The notes under the pieces are model-generated. The model ran no database searches. It saw only the letters and a list, made by a program, of their open reading frames with translations, and had not been told where the DNA came from. Positions 23,651-35,989 of a stretch of 64,000 nucleotides of DNA are shown here, piece after piece. Position numbers and translations under genes: made by a program. The stretch covers positions 147,096,856 through 147,160,855 of the forward strand of contig NC_092875.1 of NCBI RefSeq assembly GCF_028372415.1, in the 5' to 3' direction. Positions within the stretch are counted from its first letter, which is position 1. Each line of letters opens with the position of its first letter. The stretch comes from Notamacropus eugenii. Its lineage: Eukaryota > Chordata > Mammalia > Diprotodontia > Macropodidae.

Positions 23651-25089
23651 GATTCCTCCTTTGTAACAGAAATATTAGGCAAAACTCATCTGAGAGAGAC
23701 TGAGTTGGACAGCAGATGCATCATTCTGTACCTATAACAACCAGGAAGAAGGAAGTATGCTTAACCATCTGTTATCTGGGACCAAAATTAGATATTTTGT
23801 AACTTCAATAACCTCTCCTCCAGAGATTGTAGATATGGTTACTGTATCTTTAAGAGGCTTTAAAATGTTGAGGCAGTTTATTCCAAAAGGAATGAATCTA
23901 GAGCAAAATTAAGGATGTTAAAGATAGGGGCTTAAGAGAAACTGGAGAAGTCAGAGGGAAAAAGGGATAGAGAAACATTCTTTCATGATGGAACTATTCT
24001 AACCTTTATCTTTTTGGAAAAGATGAAATGAGTTCTTGAAGAGATATCAATTGGAGCCTGAGTGAACTGAATGGTGGGACTCTTTTCAAAAGTATCACAA
24101 AGTCATCTGCAGTTGCATGGATTGGTTTGAGGATACTCTGGATGTGAATCATCTCAAGCTAAAAGCACTGTAAATAAGTACTTATATCCTACTGTTATTA
24201 TTTGCTGTTATTTAAAATTTCATAGCCAATAACTAAGTTCAAGTTGTAAGGAGCTTTGATATAGACAGATTAGCACCTACTTATATGAAAATTGGTTCCA
24301 CCTATTTAACAAATATTACTTAAATCATTTATTAAATAATTAATATTTTTTTGGAAAGGGAAAAGACATTAATGTGGGAATTATCTTTTAGTTAGCATCT
24401 ATGTTTATTCAGACCATCATCAGAGCTAAGATCAGAATTTGTAGAAAAGAAAAAAAAAGGAAAAGAAAGAAACATTTTAAAAAGGATCTGGAGTGCAATT
24501 AAAAAGATTGAATTCTGTATTATCTAAGTGACATCAAAAGTAAAGCTTGGAAATGGACAATCGAACTGATATTGACACTTAACTATATAATTTCATTCAG
24601 AAATGTGATGAGTATAAATTAATTTCCACACCAAGGAAAGCCTAGAAAAAGAACCTAGAAAGCACTTCCATTTTGCAAGTCAGATATTTGCTAAGGTGCT
24701 ATTTTTCATACTTACCATGCTGTCCAGTGCTCAGTGCTCTCTTAGGTCATCATTGTTGTCCTGATATCCCTTTCTCTCTTCCCAGTCTTAATACTGTGGT
24801 TAACTAGATCAACTTTATACTAAACTCTACTCTCTAATTGCTTGGTCCCCTTCACCTGTCACTGGTGCTTATGCCTTGCAAAACTCCAACTCCTGATTAC
24901 ACCTACTGTCAGCCTTCTCCACTGTAGTACAAGAGCTGCTAAACAGTAGGAGAGGAAGTCATACAACCATGTTATGGTAAAGTTCGCTACAAATTTATGT
25001 CATGCAGTCTCAACTAGCTCCTCATTGCCCTAAAAAAACACTCCCCTAATTGACTCAGTATTACTTTCTCAACTGTGGTTGTTACTAAA
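23651..25089. other. No feature recognised
   Basis: AT-rich sequence without named repeats. Short SINE-like words only. Confidence 0.5.
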
Positions 25090-25312
25090 CTTCATTTTTG
25101 TTGCTTTAGTCTGTCGAACTCTTTGTGACCCTATTTAGTGTATTCTTGGCAAAGATACTTGGCAAAGATTTTCCATTTCCTTTTCCAACTCATTTTACAG
25201 ATGAGGAAACTGAGGCAAATCCAGTTACATGGCTTGCCCAGGGTCACATAGTTAGAAGTATTTGAGGCCATATTTGAACTCAGGTTCTTAACCTCATACT
25301 TTACTGAAAAAA
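25090..25312 (-). mobile_element. tRNA-head SINE with BovB/RTE-type tail
   Basis: Plus strand TCTGTCGAACTCTTTGTGAC, TTCCATTTCCTTTTCCAACT, ACAGATGAGGAAACTGAGGC and TTTGAACTCAGGTTCTTAAC. Confidence 0.8.
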
Positions 25313-25844
25313 GTGACTATATTCCATGAGTTCTCTCTTCTCCCCTTTGATTTCCCATTTCCTCCTCCTTTACTGCTGTTTCTGAAAAGGATGTAGACTT
25401 CAACTAAGGATAATCTCTATAGTTTGTGTTCTTTGCTTTATTGAGTGGGCTAGTGAGTTCAATTGTTTCTGATTCTTGATTATCTAGTTTATTCCAAGGA
25501 CATATTTTTTAAAAATTTTAACCAGTACTAGCTTAGATGGCTACTGCTTTGGTAATATAGTTTAAAATCTTGGAATGCTAAACTTTCTTCATTACTATTT
25601 TTCCCTCAAATTTCATTTTAAGTTATTTTTAAAATTTTTAAATTTATTTTTAAAATTTAAAATTTAAAATTATTTTCTGTAGTTCTAAAAAATAGCTCCT
25701 TGATAGTTGGCATAGCACTAAATTTCTATATTAATTTTACATGGGATCATTTATATTATATTTGTGTTGCAACCTTAAACAATGATAATAACCCTAATAT
25801 TTGAGTCTCATTTTCATGAAGAGTATTGTCATTGTATTTCTATG

Positions 25845-26080
25845 TCCTGGGGGCATCTAGCAAATATACTCAGGAAGACTTTAGTTCAAATCCATCTTCA
25901 GAGTCTTACTGTAAATTGTGTGATCTCAGGCAAGTCATTTAATCATTGCTTGCCTCAGTTTCCTTAAATGGGGATAATGATAGCACCTACCTCCCTGAAT
26001 TGTTGTGAAAATCAAATGAAATAAAATAAAATTAAAGCACTTAGCACACTGCCTGGCACAAAGTAAGGACTATTTAGCTG
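25845..26080 (+). mobile_element. CORE-SINE
   Basis: GGCATCTAGCAAATATACTC head, GTCATTTAATCATTGCTTGC core, GAATTGTTGTGAAAATCAAA and CACTGCCTGGCACAAAG end. Confidence 0.7.
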
Positions 26081-26109
26081 TTTTCACCATCATTATTATT
26101 GTATTATTA

Positions 26110-26385
26110 AATTGTTCATTTCATTACTTCTTATGTAACAATAGTACTCCATGACATTCATGTACCACAATTTGTTTAGCCATTGGGCACTACTTTAGTT
26201 TCCATTTTTTGGCTGCCATAAAAAGATCTCATAAATTTTTTTTATATATAGGTCCTTTTGTTCCTTTTTTTATTTCTTTGGGTCTAGCAGTAAAATAACT
26301 GAGCCAACAAGAATACAGAGTTTAGTAACTTTTGAGATATGGTTCCAAAACTGCTTTCCAGGATGTCAGAACTATTTTTTTCCTT
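26110..26385 (-). mobile_element. L1 ORF2 C-terminal fragment, inverted segment
   Basis: The minus strand reads as the end of marsupial L1 ORF2: the block around ATGAATGTCATGGAGTACTA and the upstream CCATATCTCAAAAGTT. It abuts a plus-strand L1 3' UTR at 26386-26530, which suggests one insertion with an inverted 5' part. Confidence 0.65.
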
Positions 26386-26530
26386 TTATTTGAGTCTTCT
26401 TGTACAAAATGACTAATATGGAAATGTTTTACATAATTACACACATATGATGTATATCTGATTACTTACTGTCTCTAAGAGGAGGGAAGACAGGAATAGA
26501 ATTTGGAACTCAAAACTTCAAATAAAAATG
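26386..26530 (+). mobile_element. L1 3' UTR fragment
   Basis: The fragment contains the L1 3' end signature ATGACTAATATGGAAATG followed by the GGAGGGAAGACAGG-type G-rich stretch and TTTGGAACTCAAAACTTC. It is plus strand, directly adjacent to an inverted ORF2 fragment. Confidence 0.7.
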
Positions 26531-26559
26531 CTAAAAAATTTTGGATACTCTACCATTTG

Positions 26560-28985
26560 TCATACATATGCTTAATACTGATATTACTTCATTGTCTATG
26601 GTGCCTTTTAGAAAGATTTAGCTTTCTTCCTTATTTTAAATTAGATGCTATATTTGCTTTTGCTTTGTCTGGGATCATGATTGCTCTCCTTGATTTTTTT
26701 TATTTCATCTGAAGCATAATAGATTGTTTTCTGATCCAACTTTTTACCTTTACTCTGTGTGTGCTTTTCTACTTCAGATGTATTTCCTGTAAAAAACATA
26801 TTGTAGGATGCTGGTTTTTAACACACTGTTATCTGCTTCCATTTTATGGGTGAGTTCATCCTATTCACATTCGCAGTTATGATTACTATGTTTTTCTTTT
26901 CATCCTATTTCCTCACCACCACCCCTGTTTATCTTTCTGTCTCTGTTTCTGTTTCTGTCTCTGTCTCTCTCTGCTTCTGACCACTGCCTGCCTCAGTCTG
27001 CCCCCCTCTTCTGTCAGTCCCACCTTCTTTTATTGTCTCCCTCTCTTACAATCTTTCTATTGGGCAAGATAGATTTCTATACCCCATTGAGTATATATAT
27101 TACTCCTTCTTTGAGGGAGGAGAGTTAGGTTCAAGTGATGCCCAACCCGTTCCCCATCTTTTCCTCCACTGTAATAAGGTCTTTTGCACCTCTTAATGTG
27201 AGATGATTTTCCCTCTTCTCCCAGTGCAATCTTCTTTTTCACCGCTTAATTTTATTTTATATCATCCCATCAAAGTCAACTTATACTTTCACCCTCTCTT
27301 TATATATACTCCTTCTAACTGCCCTAATAGTGATAAAGTTCTTAAGGTACAAGAATCATTTTTCTGTGTAGGGATGTAAACAATTTAATATTATTGAAAC
27401 CTTTATGTTTTCTCTTTCCTATTTACCTTTTCATGCTTCTCTTGAGTTTTGTATTGGAAAATTGCATTTTTTTTGTTCAACTCTGGTCTTTTCATGAGGA
27501 ATACTTGAAAGTCTTCTAATTTATTGACTTAATTTTTCCCCCAATGGAGTATGCTCAGTTTTGCTGGGTGGATAATTCTTGGTTATAATCCTAGCTCCTT
27601 TGCCTGCCAGAATATCATATTCCAAGCCCTCTGATACTTTAATATAGAAGGTGCGGAATCCCATGTAATCCTGACTGTGGCTCTATAATGTTTGTATTAT
27701 TTTTTTTGGCTGCTTGCCGTATTTTTTCCTTGATGTGGGAGCACTGGAATTTGGCTATAATATTCCTGGAAATTTTCATTTTGGGATCTCTTTCAGGAGG
27801 TGATCCATGGATCCTTTCAATTTCTATTTTACACTCTGGTTCTAGGACATCAGGGCAGTTTTCCTTGATAATTTCTTCAAATAATGTCCAGGAACTTTCT
27901 TTTATCATGGCTTTCAGGTTGTCTAATAATTCTTAAATTATCTCTCCTGTATCTATTTTCCAGATCCAGTTCTTTTTCCAATGAGAAATTCTATTTTTTC
28001 ATTCTTTTGATTTTGTTTGATTCTTGATATCTCATGGAGTCAGCTTCCACTTGCTCAATTCTAATTTTTAAGGAATTCAGTTAGCATTTGTACCTCCTTT
28101 TCTATTTTGACAATTCTACTTTTTAAAAAGTTTTTTTCCCAATAGATTTCTTTTCCTTCTTTTCCATTCTACCTTTTAAGGAATTGTTTTTTTAGTGAAA
28201 TTTTGTACATCTTTTCCCATTTTTTGTGCTTCCTTTATCAAGTTGTTGACTCTTTTTTCCTGATTGTCTTGAATCTCTCTCTTTTCTTTTCCCAATTTGT
28301 CTTCTGCCTCTTTATTTGATTTTTAAAATCTTTTTAAACTCTTTAGGAGTTCTTTTTGGGCCTGAGACCAATTGACATTTTTCTTTGATGACTTGCATGT
28401 AGATATTTTGACATTGTTGAATGTCTGAGTTTGTGTTTTGATCTTCCCCATCACTATGGTGACTTTCTCTGGTCAGTTTTTTTCTTGGTTTTTGCTCATT
28501 TTCCCAACCTATTTAGTGAATCTTAAAGTTTAGCTCTGCTCCTAGAATAGATGGAGCACCATCCCAACTTTTGTTCCAGGGGCCAGGGACCTGGGGGCTT
28601 GCCTACTGGGGGCCACCAGGCCTGGTTACTTGCCTGCTGCTCTAGGAACTTAGGGGCTAACAGCTGACCTGCTCTGCAACTAGACTGCTGTGCCTGGGCC
28701 ACAGGGCCTTGATTGCTGATCTGTGCTAGAGATAAGGGCCTCCCAATGGCTTACCAGCACAACATCTGCCCTGGGCTGCATTCCCCTTATACCCAAAAGA
28801 CACAAACACTTACTGCCAGTCTTCTAAGTTGTCTTGGGCTGGATAATTGTGTCATCCTCTTTTTGCTGGTTCTGTTTTTCCAGAATTTGTTTTGAGACAA
28901 TATTTTATAATTGTTTGGAAGTGAATTTTGGAGATTTCAAGTGAGTTCCTGTATTATTCTTGGTTTTACCCAACCTTCATGATCA
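26560..28985 (-). mobile_element. Old L1 body: 5' UTR, ORF1 relic, start of ORF2
   Basis: On the minus strand a GC-richer segment (about 28540-28985) resembles an L1 5' UTR. It is followed by an ORF1 relic (about 27480-28400; the stretch 27639-27908 encodes PPERDPKMKISRNIIAKF). A purine-rich inter-ORF region (26900-27480) and a segment matching the antisense of the ORF2 endonuclease start (26600-26880) follow. The rest of ORF2 is absent. Unlike the half-L1 copies, this one does continue into ORF2. Confidence 0.65.
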
Positions 28986-29232
28986 ACTTTTGTAAAGCTA
29001 CTATTGATGCTGAGAAATACATATATTCCTTCATATTCTCATTCAGAAAGTGCTAAAGATATTTCAGCTATAACTTTTCTATCATTCAATCATATCTATA
29101 ATTTCTTCTTATTAATAAGTTTAATTAATTCTACAAGAAGAAAATTAAAGTATCATACAATCATTGTTACTATCAATGCTTTTTTTTTCCTTTGTAATTT
29201 GACTAGCATTCCCTTTAAGAATCTGGAAGATA

Positions 29233-29561
29233 ATCATGTTAGTGTATGTGTATGTGTTTGTGTATCATGTTTTGATTTGTTATATGATTTCTTTCATTTA
29301 TTTTAGTCTGACTACATAGCATGACTATAGTGAAAATATACTCACTAGGAAAGTATATGTAGAACCTATACAGAATTGTATGCAGTCATGGGGAGGGAGG
29401 GGGGTAGTGGGGGGTAGGTGTGGGGGGGATAAAATCTCAATTGTATGGCAGTGATTGTTAAACATTAAAAAATAATAAAAAAAAAAAAAAAGAAAGAAAG
29501 AAAGAAAAAAAAAGATATTATTCCAGTAGTGGTAAAGGCAAAAAAATGAAAAAAAAAAAAA
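29233..29561 (+). mobile_element. 5'-truncated L1 3' end with double A-tail
   Basis: The copy contains GACTATAGTGAAAATATA and the GGGGAGGGAGGGGGGTAG stretch, then a first A-tract (29475-29512). About 30 bp of non-A sequence and a second A-tract (about 29548-29562) follow. It is flanked by AAGAATCTGGAAGATA (29217-29232) and AAGAATTTGGAAGATA (29562-29577), a 16-bp target duplication with one mismatch. Confidence 0.8.
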
Positions 29562-29577
29562 AAGAATTTGGAAGATA

Positions 29578-30260
29578 GGTGTTTTGGAGGGCATATAGTT
29601 AATAATGATATTATTTGCCTATGGTATTTTTAACCACAATTTGTTTTACTTATCCCTCCTGATACTATAAGTATCGATTATTGTATAGTCTGAAATCATG
29701 ATTGCCACTCATTTTTGGGGGGAGTTACCTAAAACATAATAGATTTCATTCCAGCTTCTTATTTTCATTCTGGTCTCTTTGTATATATTAAATGCTATCT
29801 TCTTGTTCAGAACATAAGCTTCTTGAGGACAAAGACCATCTTGCTTGTTTTACTGTCCAGTCTATATTGTGCATAATAAATGTTTTATCTATCCATGTAG
29901 CAAGTTGTTGGATTTTGTTTTGTTGTCCACTCTTACAGTGTCATTTTTAGGATGTTCATTTATTTATATTGAGATATTTCTTATATTTGTTCTTTTTTCT
30001 TCCATTAAATTTTATTTTTAATCTCTCAATTTCTTTTAATTTAGCACATAGTCCCTGTGGTTGAGTTTACTTTTATTGATGATGTCCATTTATTATCTTT
30101 GTTTTTGTATTTTTTTGCTCGTTTCTTTGCTAGTCTAGAATAGACAATTGTAATAAAGTCATCACTCCCAATTTTTACACCTTCTTAAATGGAATGTCAT
30201 TTCTAGTGCCCATTTTCAAGAAATATTAATTTTCATTTTCTGATCTTCTATGATATTCTA
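29578..30260 (-). mobile_element. Old L1 ORF2 endonuclease-region fragment with an L2 end inside
   Basis: The minus strand aligns by eye with the ORF2-start region seen at 26600-26880 (shared plus-strand words ATCATGATTGC and ACATAATAGATT). An L2 3' end (about 29810-29900, with CTTCTTGAGGACAAAGACC and ATAATAAATGTTTTAT) interrupts it. Highly decayed. Confidence 0.4.
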
Positions 30261-31859
30261 AAATCTAGTAGATTATTTATGGATCTGGTTCTCACGCATT
30301 CCTTCTTTGTTCTATGACATTCATACAAAATGTGACTTTTGGCACTCCAGCTTTGCTCCTTTGCCTAACTAGCCCAACTCTTGTTTACCTGCAAATCCTT
30401 TCCATGTCCTTCTTCCTTGTTTACCTGTGAGCAAAGTATGCAATACTTCTAGTTTCCCTTCTACCAGCAGAGATCAAACTCCTGCTTCCACCTCTGTATC
30501 CTTTGCCCCTGTGACTCTTCCCTCTTCTTTCAAAACTCATAGAACCAGGTGCTATAATGAAAATACACACACACATCTTCCTCTTTTTCATTCTTTCTCC
30601 TGTCCTCATTAGCCCCAGAAAAGCAGTAGTAGATTTCCTGATTTCCCCTTCCCTCTTCTCACCTAAGAAGATGCAATCTATCCTGTATCTCCCCTACCCA
30701 CTTCCCAATATTGATTTACTAACAGAGAAATAGAGCTTTAGTGAGTTCAAGAACTATTCACTCAATTATTCTCTCACTTTTTCTTGCCCACTTTAGACCC
30801 TTTATTCCTCATTCTTTTGCTGATGACTATTCTTACTTACATCACTTGATGCTTTTCAAACCGTGTGAAAACATTTTTTTAAATTTTTTTTCATTTTTAA
30901 CACACTTCATATCACATAACACAATTCCAAGTTTTGGTCAGGTGATACTTCCTTTAAAGCATTTACAATATAGACCACAAATGAACTTTTTTTTAACATT
31001 ATCTAACTGAGACACAAATAATATTTATATGTGCTAACTTCATAAGCTCTTGACCTAATTGTCTCCACACTATTACGAAGAATTAAAGGACCCTAACTTA
31101 TTGTTGTTGGTCTAAAGTCCAAAGCCTAATAGCTTAATTTTAGACTTAACCTAAGATGTTCCCCTACCAACAATCTATAATTTAATAGATCTGATATTAA
31201 GCTTACAGACCTTTTGACTATAGGAAATTGCCACTAAGAGTAGGGACACTGCAGGGAAACAATATCTCCCCAACTTCATGTCAATTACAGGCAGGAGTAG
31301 ATTGTCAACTTGCATTCAGTCAGGCTTAAAGTCTGCCAAGTGTCAGTGGGGAAAATGAGTCAGGAGAATCCTACCTCAGCCCAGGCTGAACAGTCACTCC
31401 CCCACCCTTCCCATGAGATCACCTTTTTCAGTTCATACCAGCATCTCACAGGCTTACTGGCATCATGGAATGGAGGCTCAGATCACCTTTCTTGCTGTCC
31501 ATTCTTGGAGTTAGACTCAGAAGAACAGTCACTTAATAGTCCCATAGCATCTTAAAATAGCAAGTTCCAATAACCAGGTTTCAGAGATGACTATAATTTC
31601 ACATTGGCTAAGGAACATCTTTTGAGGCAAGTCTTAAGTGGCTTACATGCCTTTCTATACATGTTTTAGTTTCTGATTAAATAACAATCATAAAATCAAA
31701 TTTACCATTAAAATCTTAACTTTTCCATCAATGCCAGATTTTACCCGAAGTTACCTGCCTCTAGGAAACTTTGACTAAAATTCTTTTCCCCAAACTAAAG
31801 ATGTCTCTGATTTAGTCTCAGTAGTTAATTCAGTCAATTGTTTTAACACTAATTGCTTT
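30261..31859. other. Mostly unannotated
   Basis: 30740-30880 has weak L2-like words and 30870-31000 is T-rich like an L1 tail. The rest is unclassified. Confidence 0.4.
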
Positions 31860-32663
31860 TACATCACTTTGTAACATGTCCAATTTTTCTCCCCATCTCT
31901 CCCTTCCACCCACTCCCTAAGATCTTGCATTCTGATTACCCCTTCCCTCAATGAGCCCTCCCTTCTATCACACCCCACCTTTCCCTTATCCCCATCTTCT
32001 CTCTTGTCTTGTAGGGCAAGATAAATTTATACCCCATTACCTGTGTTTCTTATTTCCCAGTTATATGCAATAATAATTCTCAACATTCATTTCTAATACT
32101 TTGAATTCCAACTTCTCTCCCTCCCTCCCTCCTTACCCATCCCCACTGAGAAGGCAAGCAATTCAATACAGACTAAATGTTTCATTTTGCAAGACTTCCA
32201 TAATAATCATGTTATGTAATACTAAGCATATTGCCCTCTGACCTACTCTATACCCCCCTTATTTTTTTATTCCCTCATTTGAACTTGTCCCTTCCCAAAT
32301 ATGTTTATTTCTAGTTATTTCCTTCTCCCATTTGCCCTCCCTGCTATCATTCTCCTCACCCCCACTTGTCACCTCCTCCCCTACTTTCCTATAGTGTAAG
32401 ATAGATTTTCATACCAAATTTAGGGAGCATGTTATTCCCTCCTTAAGCTGTACGTGGAGAGAATAGCTTCACTTTTCCCCTCTCCCCTTCTCCCTTTTCT
32501 CTTCCATTGAACAAGATTTTTCTTATCTCTTTTATGAGTTATAGCCTGCCCCATTCCATTTCTCCCTTTCTCCTCCCGGTATTTTCCTCCCTCACCCCTT
32601 AATTTTTATTTTTATTTTTTGTGGATATCACCTCTTCTGATTCAACACAGCCTGTACTCTGTG

Positions 32664-32693
32664 TCTATATGTGTATGTGTGTGTGTGTGTGCA
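32664..32693. repeat. (TG)n microsatellite
   Basis: Short TGTGTATGTGTGTG tract inside the second half-L1 3' region. Confidence 0.8.
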
Positions 32694-32824
32694 CACAATT
32701 CCTCCACCTACCCAAATACTGAGGAAAGTCTCAAGAGTTAGAAATATTTTCTTTCCATGTAGGCATGTAAACAGTTCAGCTTTAGAAAGTCTTTTATGAT
32801 TTCTCTTTCCTGTTTACCTTTTCA

Positions 32825-33831
32825 TTATTCTCTTGATTCTTGTGTTTGAAAGTCAGCTTTTCTCTTCAGTTCTGGTCTTTTCATCATGAAAGCTTGAAAG
32901 TCCTCTATATCATTGAATGACCCTTTATTCCCTTGAAGTATTAGACTTAGTTTTGCTGGGTAGGTGATTCTTGGTTTTAATCCCAGTTCCTTTGACTTCT
33001 GGAATATCCTGTTACAAGCCCTTCAATCCCTTAATGTTGAAGCTACCAGATTCTGTTATCCTGATTGTATTTCCACAATACTCAAATTGTTTCTTTCTAG
33101 CTGCTTGCAGTATTTTCTCCTTGACCTCGGAATTCTGAAATTTGGCCATAATATTCCTAGGAGTTTCTCTTTTTGGGTCTCTTTCAGGAGGTGATTGGTG
33201 AATTCTTTCAATATTTATTTTACCCTCTGGTTCTAAAACATCAGGACAGTTTTCCTTGATAATTTCATCGAAGATAATGTCTAGGCTCTTTTTTTGATCA
33301 TGGCTTTCAGGAAGTCCCATAATTTTTAAATTGTCTCTGCTGGATCTATTTTCCAGGTCAGTTGTTTTTCCAATGAGATGTTTCACATTTTCTTCTATTT
33401 TTTCAAACTTTTGGGTTTGTTTTTTAACTGCTTGGTTTATCTCATAGTCATTCATTTCCCTGAACTCAATTCCCTCTTTCAAAGAACTATTTTGCTCAGT
33501 GAGCTTTTGAAACTTCTCCTCCATTTGGCTAATTCTGCTTTTTAAAGCCTCCTTCTCCTCATTGGTTTTCTAGACATCTTTTTCCAATGGAGTTAGCTTC
33601 TTTTTAAGGGTGTTATTTTTCTCAGCATTTTTTTAGTTCTCCTTTAGTAAGCTGCTAACTCATTTTTCAAGTTTTTTTATTGCCTGAGCTCAGTTTAAGT
33701 TCACTTTGGAGGCCCTGGAGGCAGGGGTCTTAACTTCCTTGTTCTTCCTCATCTGAAAGGATGGGAGGAGATACCTGTTCAACAAGAGAGTAACCTTCTA
33801 TGTTCTTATTTTTTTCCCCTTTTTGGGGCAT
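32825..33831 (-). pseudogene. Broken L1-type ORF1 of the second half-L1
   Basis: The start codon position aligns at 33829-33831 (MPQKG-like). The frame is broken by in-frame TAA (33633-33635) and TAG (33570-33572), then stays open for 170 codons covering the coiled coil and the RRM (RSSRDNLKIMGLPESHD, then PPERDPKRETPRNIMAKF). It shifts frame near 33050, where about 2 nt are missing relative to the intact copy. The end aligns with SREN-like codons before TAA at 32825-32827. Divergence marks it as older than the intact copy. Confidence 0.75.
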
Positions 33832-34099
33832 TTTCCCAGCCAGTTGTTTGATTTCTGAATCCTTTTTCAAGAGATTTGACTCAGCTGGTTCCTCTGGGCT
33901 TTGGGTGGGGGTGAGACAATCACTCAGAGCTGAAGTTTAGGTCAGCTGCTCCCACCACCAGAGACTTTAAGCTGAGCTGCCTGGACAATGGACGCACGTT
34001 GCTTCTCCTCTCATCCTCTCCATCTCCATCTCTCCATCACTTAGATACCTTCCACCACTACCTCCTCCTTCACCCTGTGTCACATGAAGAGGTGACCCT

Positions 34100-34432
34100 A
34101 TTGCTAAGGGAAACCCTTCTACACGCACATTAGGCCATTCTATCCTGTTCTATAACAGATTTCTCCCTCTATAATTTCTATTATCTGATCTTCAATGTCT
34201 ATCTACTAGATATTTTCTTACTGTCTACAAACATGATCATGCCTCTCAATCCTTCAAAAATTCTCACTTGATCCATTCCTTCCCACTAGCTATCATACTG
34301 TATCTTCTCTCTCTTTTTGGGCCTAAACTACTTGAGAAGGTCATCTACAATCAATAACTATATTTCCTTTCTCTTAAGTCTCTGTAATCTGACTTCTGAC
34401 CTTATCATTCAATTGAAACTGCTCTCTCCACA
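34100..34432 (+). mobile_element. L2 fragment
   Basis: CTACTTGAGAAGGTCATCTA, then TCTGACTTCTGACCTTATCA and CAATTGAAACTGCTCTCTCC match the L2 segment at 59540-59670. Confidence 0.65.
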
Positions 34433-34690
34433 TGTGGGAAAATTGGAACACTAAAGCATTGTTGGTGGAGTTTTGATCTGATTCAGGAGCTGTGAGCTGA
34501 TCCAATCATTCTGGAGAGCAATTTGGAACTATGCCCAAAGGGCTAGAAAAATGTGCATACCCTTTGATCCAGCAATACAGCTTCTAGGACTGTATCCCCA
34601 AGAGATCATAAAAATGGGCAAGGGTCCCCACATGTACAAAAATATTTATAGCATTTCTTTGTGGTGGCCAAGGACTAGATTGGAAAATTA
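34433..34690 (+). mobile_element. L1 ORF2 C-terminal fragment
   Basis: Encodes MCIPFDPAIQLLGLYPQEI, matching the conserved PFDPAIPLLGIYP block near the end of mammalian L1 ORF2p. Upstream nucleotides also fit (GGAACACTAAAGCATTGTTG). It abuts the RTE-like element. Confidence 0.8.
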
Positions 34691-34692
34691 TG

Positions 34693-35989
34693 TCAAAATT
34701 TGGTTGTCTGGAGAAGTTCATCAGTATTGTATGCCAATTTCATGATGGAATGTTTGCCTGGGTTCTGGATATGGACAATGTCCTCATGCCTTCCCAGTCA
34801 CCAATGAATGGAGTGAAGCAGGGCTGTGTGCTTGCTCCCATGTTTTTTAGCATGATGTTTTCAGCCATATTGACAAATGCTTTCAATGAGGATGAACACA
34901 GCATCAAGATCAACTACTGTACTGATGGTAAGTTCTTCAATTTGAAAAGGCTACAAGCCAAGACCAAAGTGGGGGGAGTGTTGGTGCATGATTTTCTGTT
35001 TGCAGATGACTGTGCACTCAATGCAGCCTCTGAAGCTGAGATGCAACAAAGTATGCATCAATTCTCTGCTGCCTGTGTTAGTTTTGGCCTAATAATTAAC
35101 ACCAAGAAAACACGTGCTCCATCAGTCACCACCACACCAACCATATGTGGAACCATTGATTACAGCAAATGGAAAAGTTTTGAATGTTGCGGCTAAGTTC
35201 ACTTACCCTGACAGTGTACTTTTCAGGGAAGTACACATTGCCAACGAGGTTGATGCCTTCATTGTCAGAGCTAGCTCAGTGTTTGGGAAACTCTGAAGAA
35301 AACTTTGAGAGAATAGGTATTAAACTGACTACACCAAACTGAAGGTCTACAGAGCCATTGTGCTGACCTCATTGTTGTATGCCTGTGAAACATGGACAGT
35401 CTACCAGTGCCATGCCAGGAAACTGAATTGCTTCCATTTGAACTGTCTTAGGAAGATTCTAAGGATCACCTAGCAGGATAACATACCAGACACTGAAGTC
35501 CTTGCTCAAGATGAACTGCCAAGCATTCAAACTATGCTTCAGAGAGAGAACTCTGATGGGCTGGTCACGTTGTTCAAATGAAAATGTATGCTTGTCAAAA
35601 AGACTATTTTATGGAGAACTTGCATGGGGCAGACGATCACATGGTGGTCAAAAGAAGTGATACAATGACACTCTCAAGGACTCTCTTAATAACTTTGGAT
35701 TTGTGACATGGAAGACAATGACACAGGATCACTCAGCATTGTGCACCCACATCAGCAAAGGTGCTGGGCTCTGTGAGTAAAGCAGAATTGAGACAGCACA
35801 AAGGAAATGTAGGATGCACAAATTTGGAGTATCCATCCCAAATATTCACATGGACTAATTGTACCCAATCTATGGTAGAGCATTCTGAGCTTGTATTCAT
35901 CTGATCAGTCAGTCAGACACACTGAGAATTGGCTTTATCATGGTGTTGTCATTTTGGTCCTCCTCGAGAAGGAAGGACAATCAACCAAC
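34693..35989 (+). mobile_element. RTE-like LINE, reverse transcriptase relic and 3' end
   Basis: A 168-codon open stretch (34690-35196) has reverse-transcriptase palm motifs: NGVKQGCVLAPMFFSMMFSA and, at the catalytic site, DFLFADDCALNA (FADD box). A +1/-1 frame change continues as PYVEPLITANGKVLNVAAKF. Further on, LLYACETWTVYQCHARKLN fits the C-terminal region of the same class. The 3' end has GGTCCTCCTCGAGAAGGAAG then GACAA. Clade assignment (RTE versus a related group) is uncertain. It is a non-LTR relic, not L1 (different motif context) and not functional. Confidence 0.7.

Larger units (their letters stand above)
31860..33960 (-). mobile_element. Degenerate half-L1 (second copy)
   Basis: This copy has the same order as the complete copy: an ORF1 relic (32825-33831) followed on the minus strand by a purine-rich 3' region (31860-32820) that aligns segment by segment with 53950-54900. 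Shared segments include GCAAGCAATTCAATA and, after ORF1, TAAACAGTTCAGCTTTAG. There is no ORF2. The 5' UTR is largely missing or unrecognisable beyond about 33960, and no A-tail or duplication could be defined. Confidence 0.75.

Noticed and set aside
33012..33524. 170-codon minus-strand open frame as a host gene
   Set aside because: It is the coiled coil and RRM of an L1-type ORF1 with upstream stops and a frameshift, part of the degenerate half-L1.
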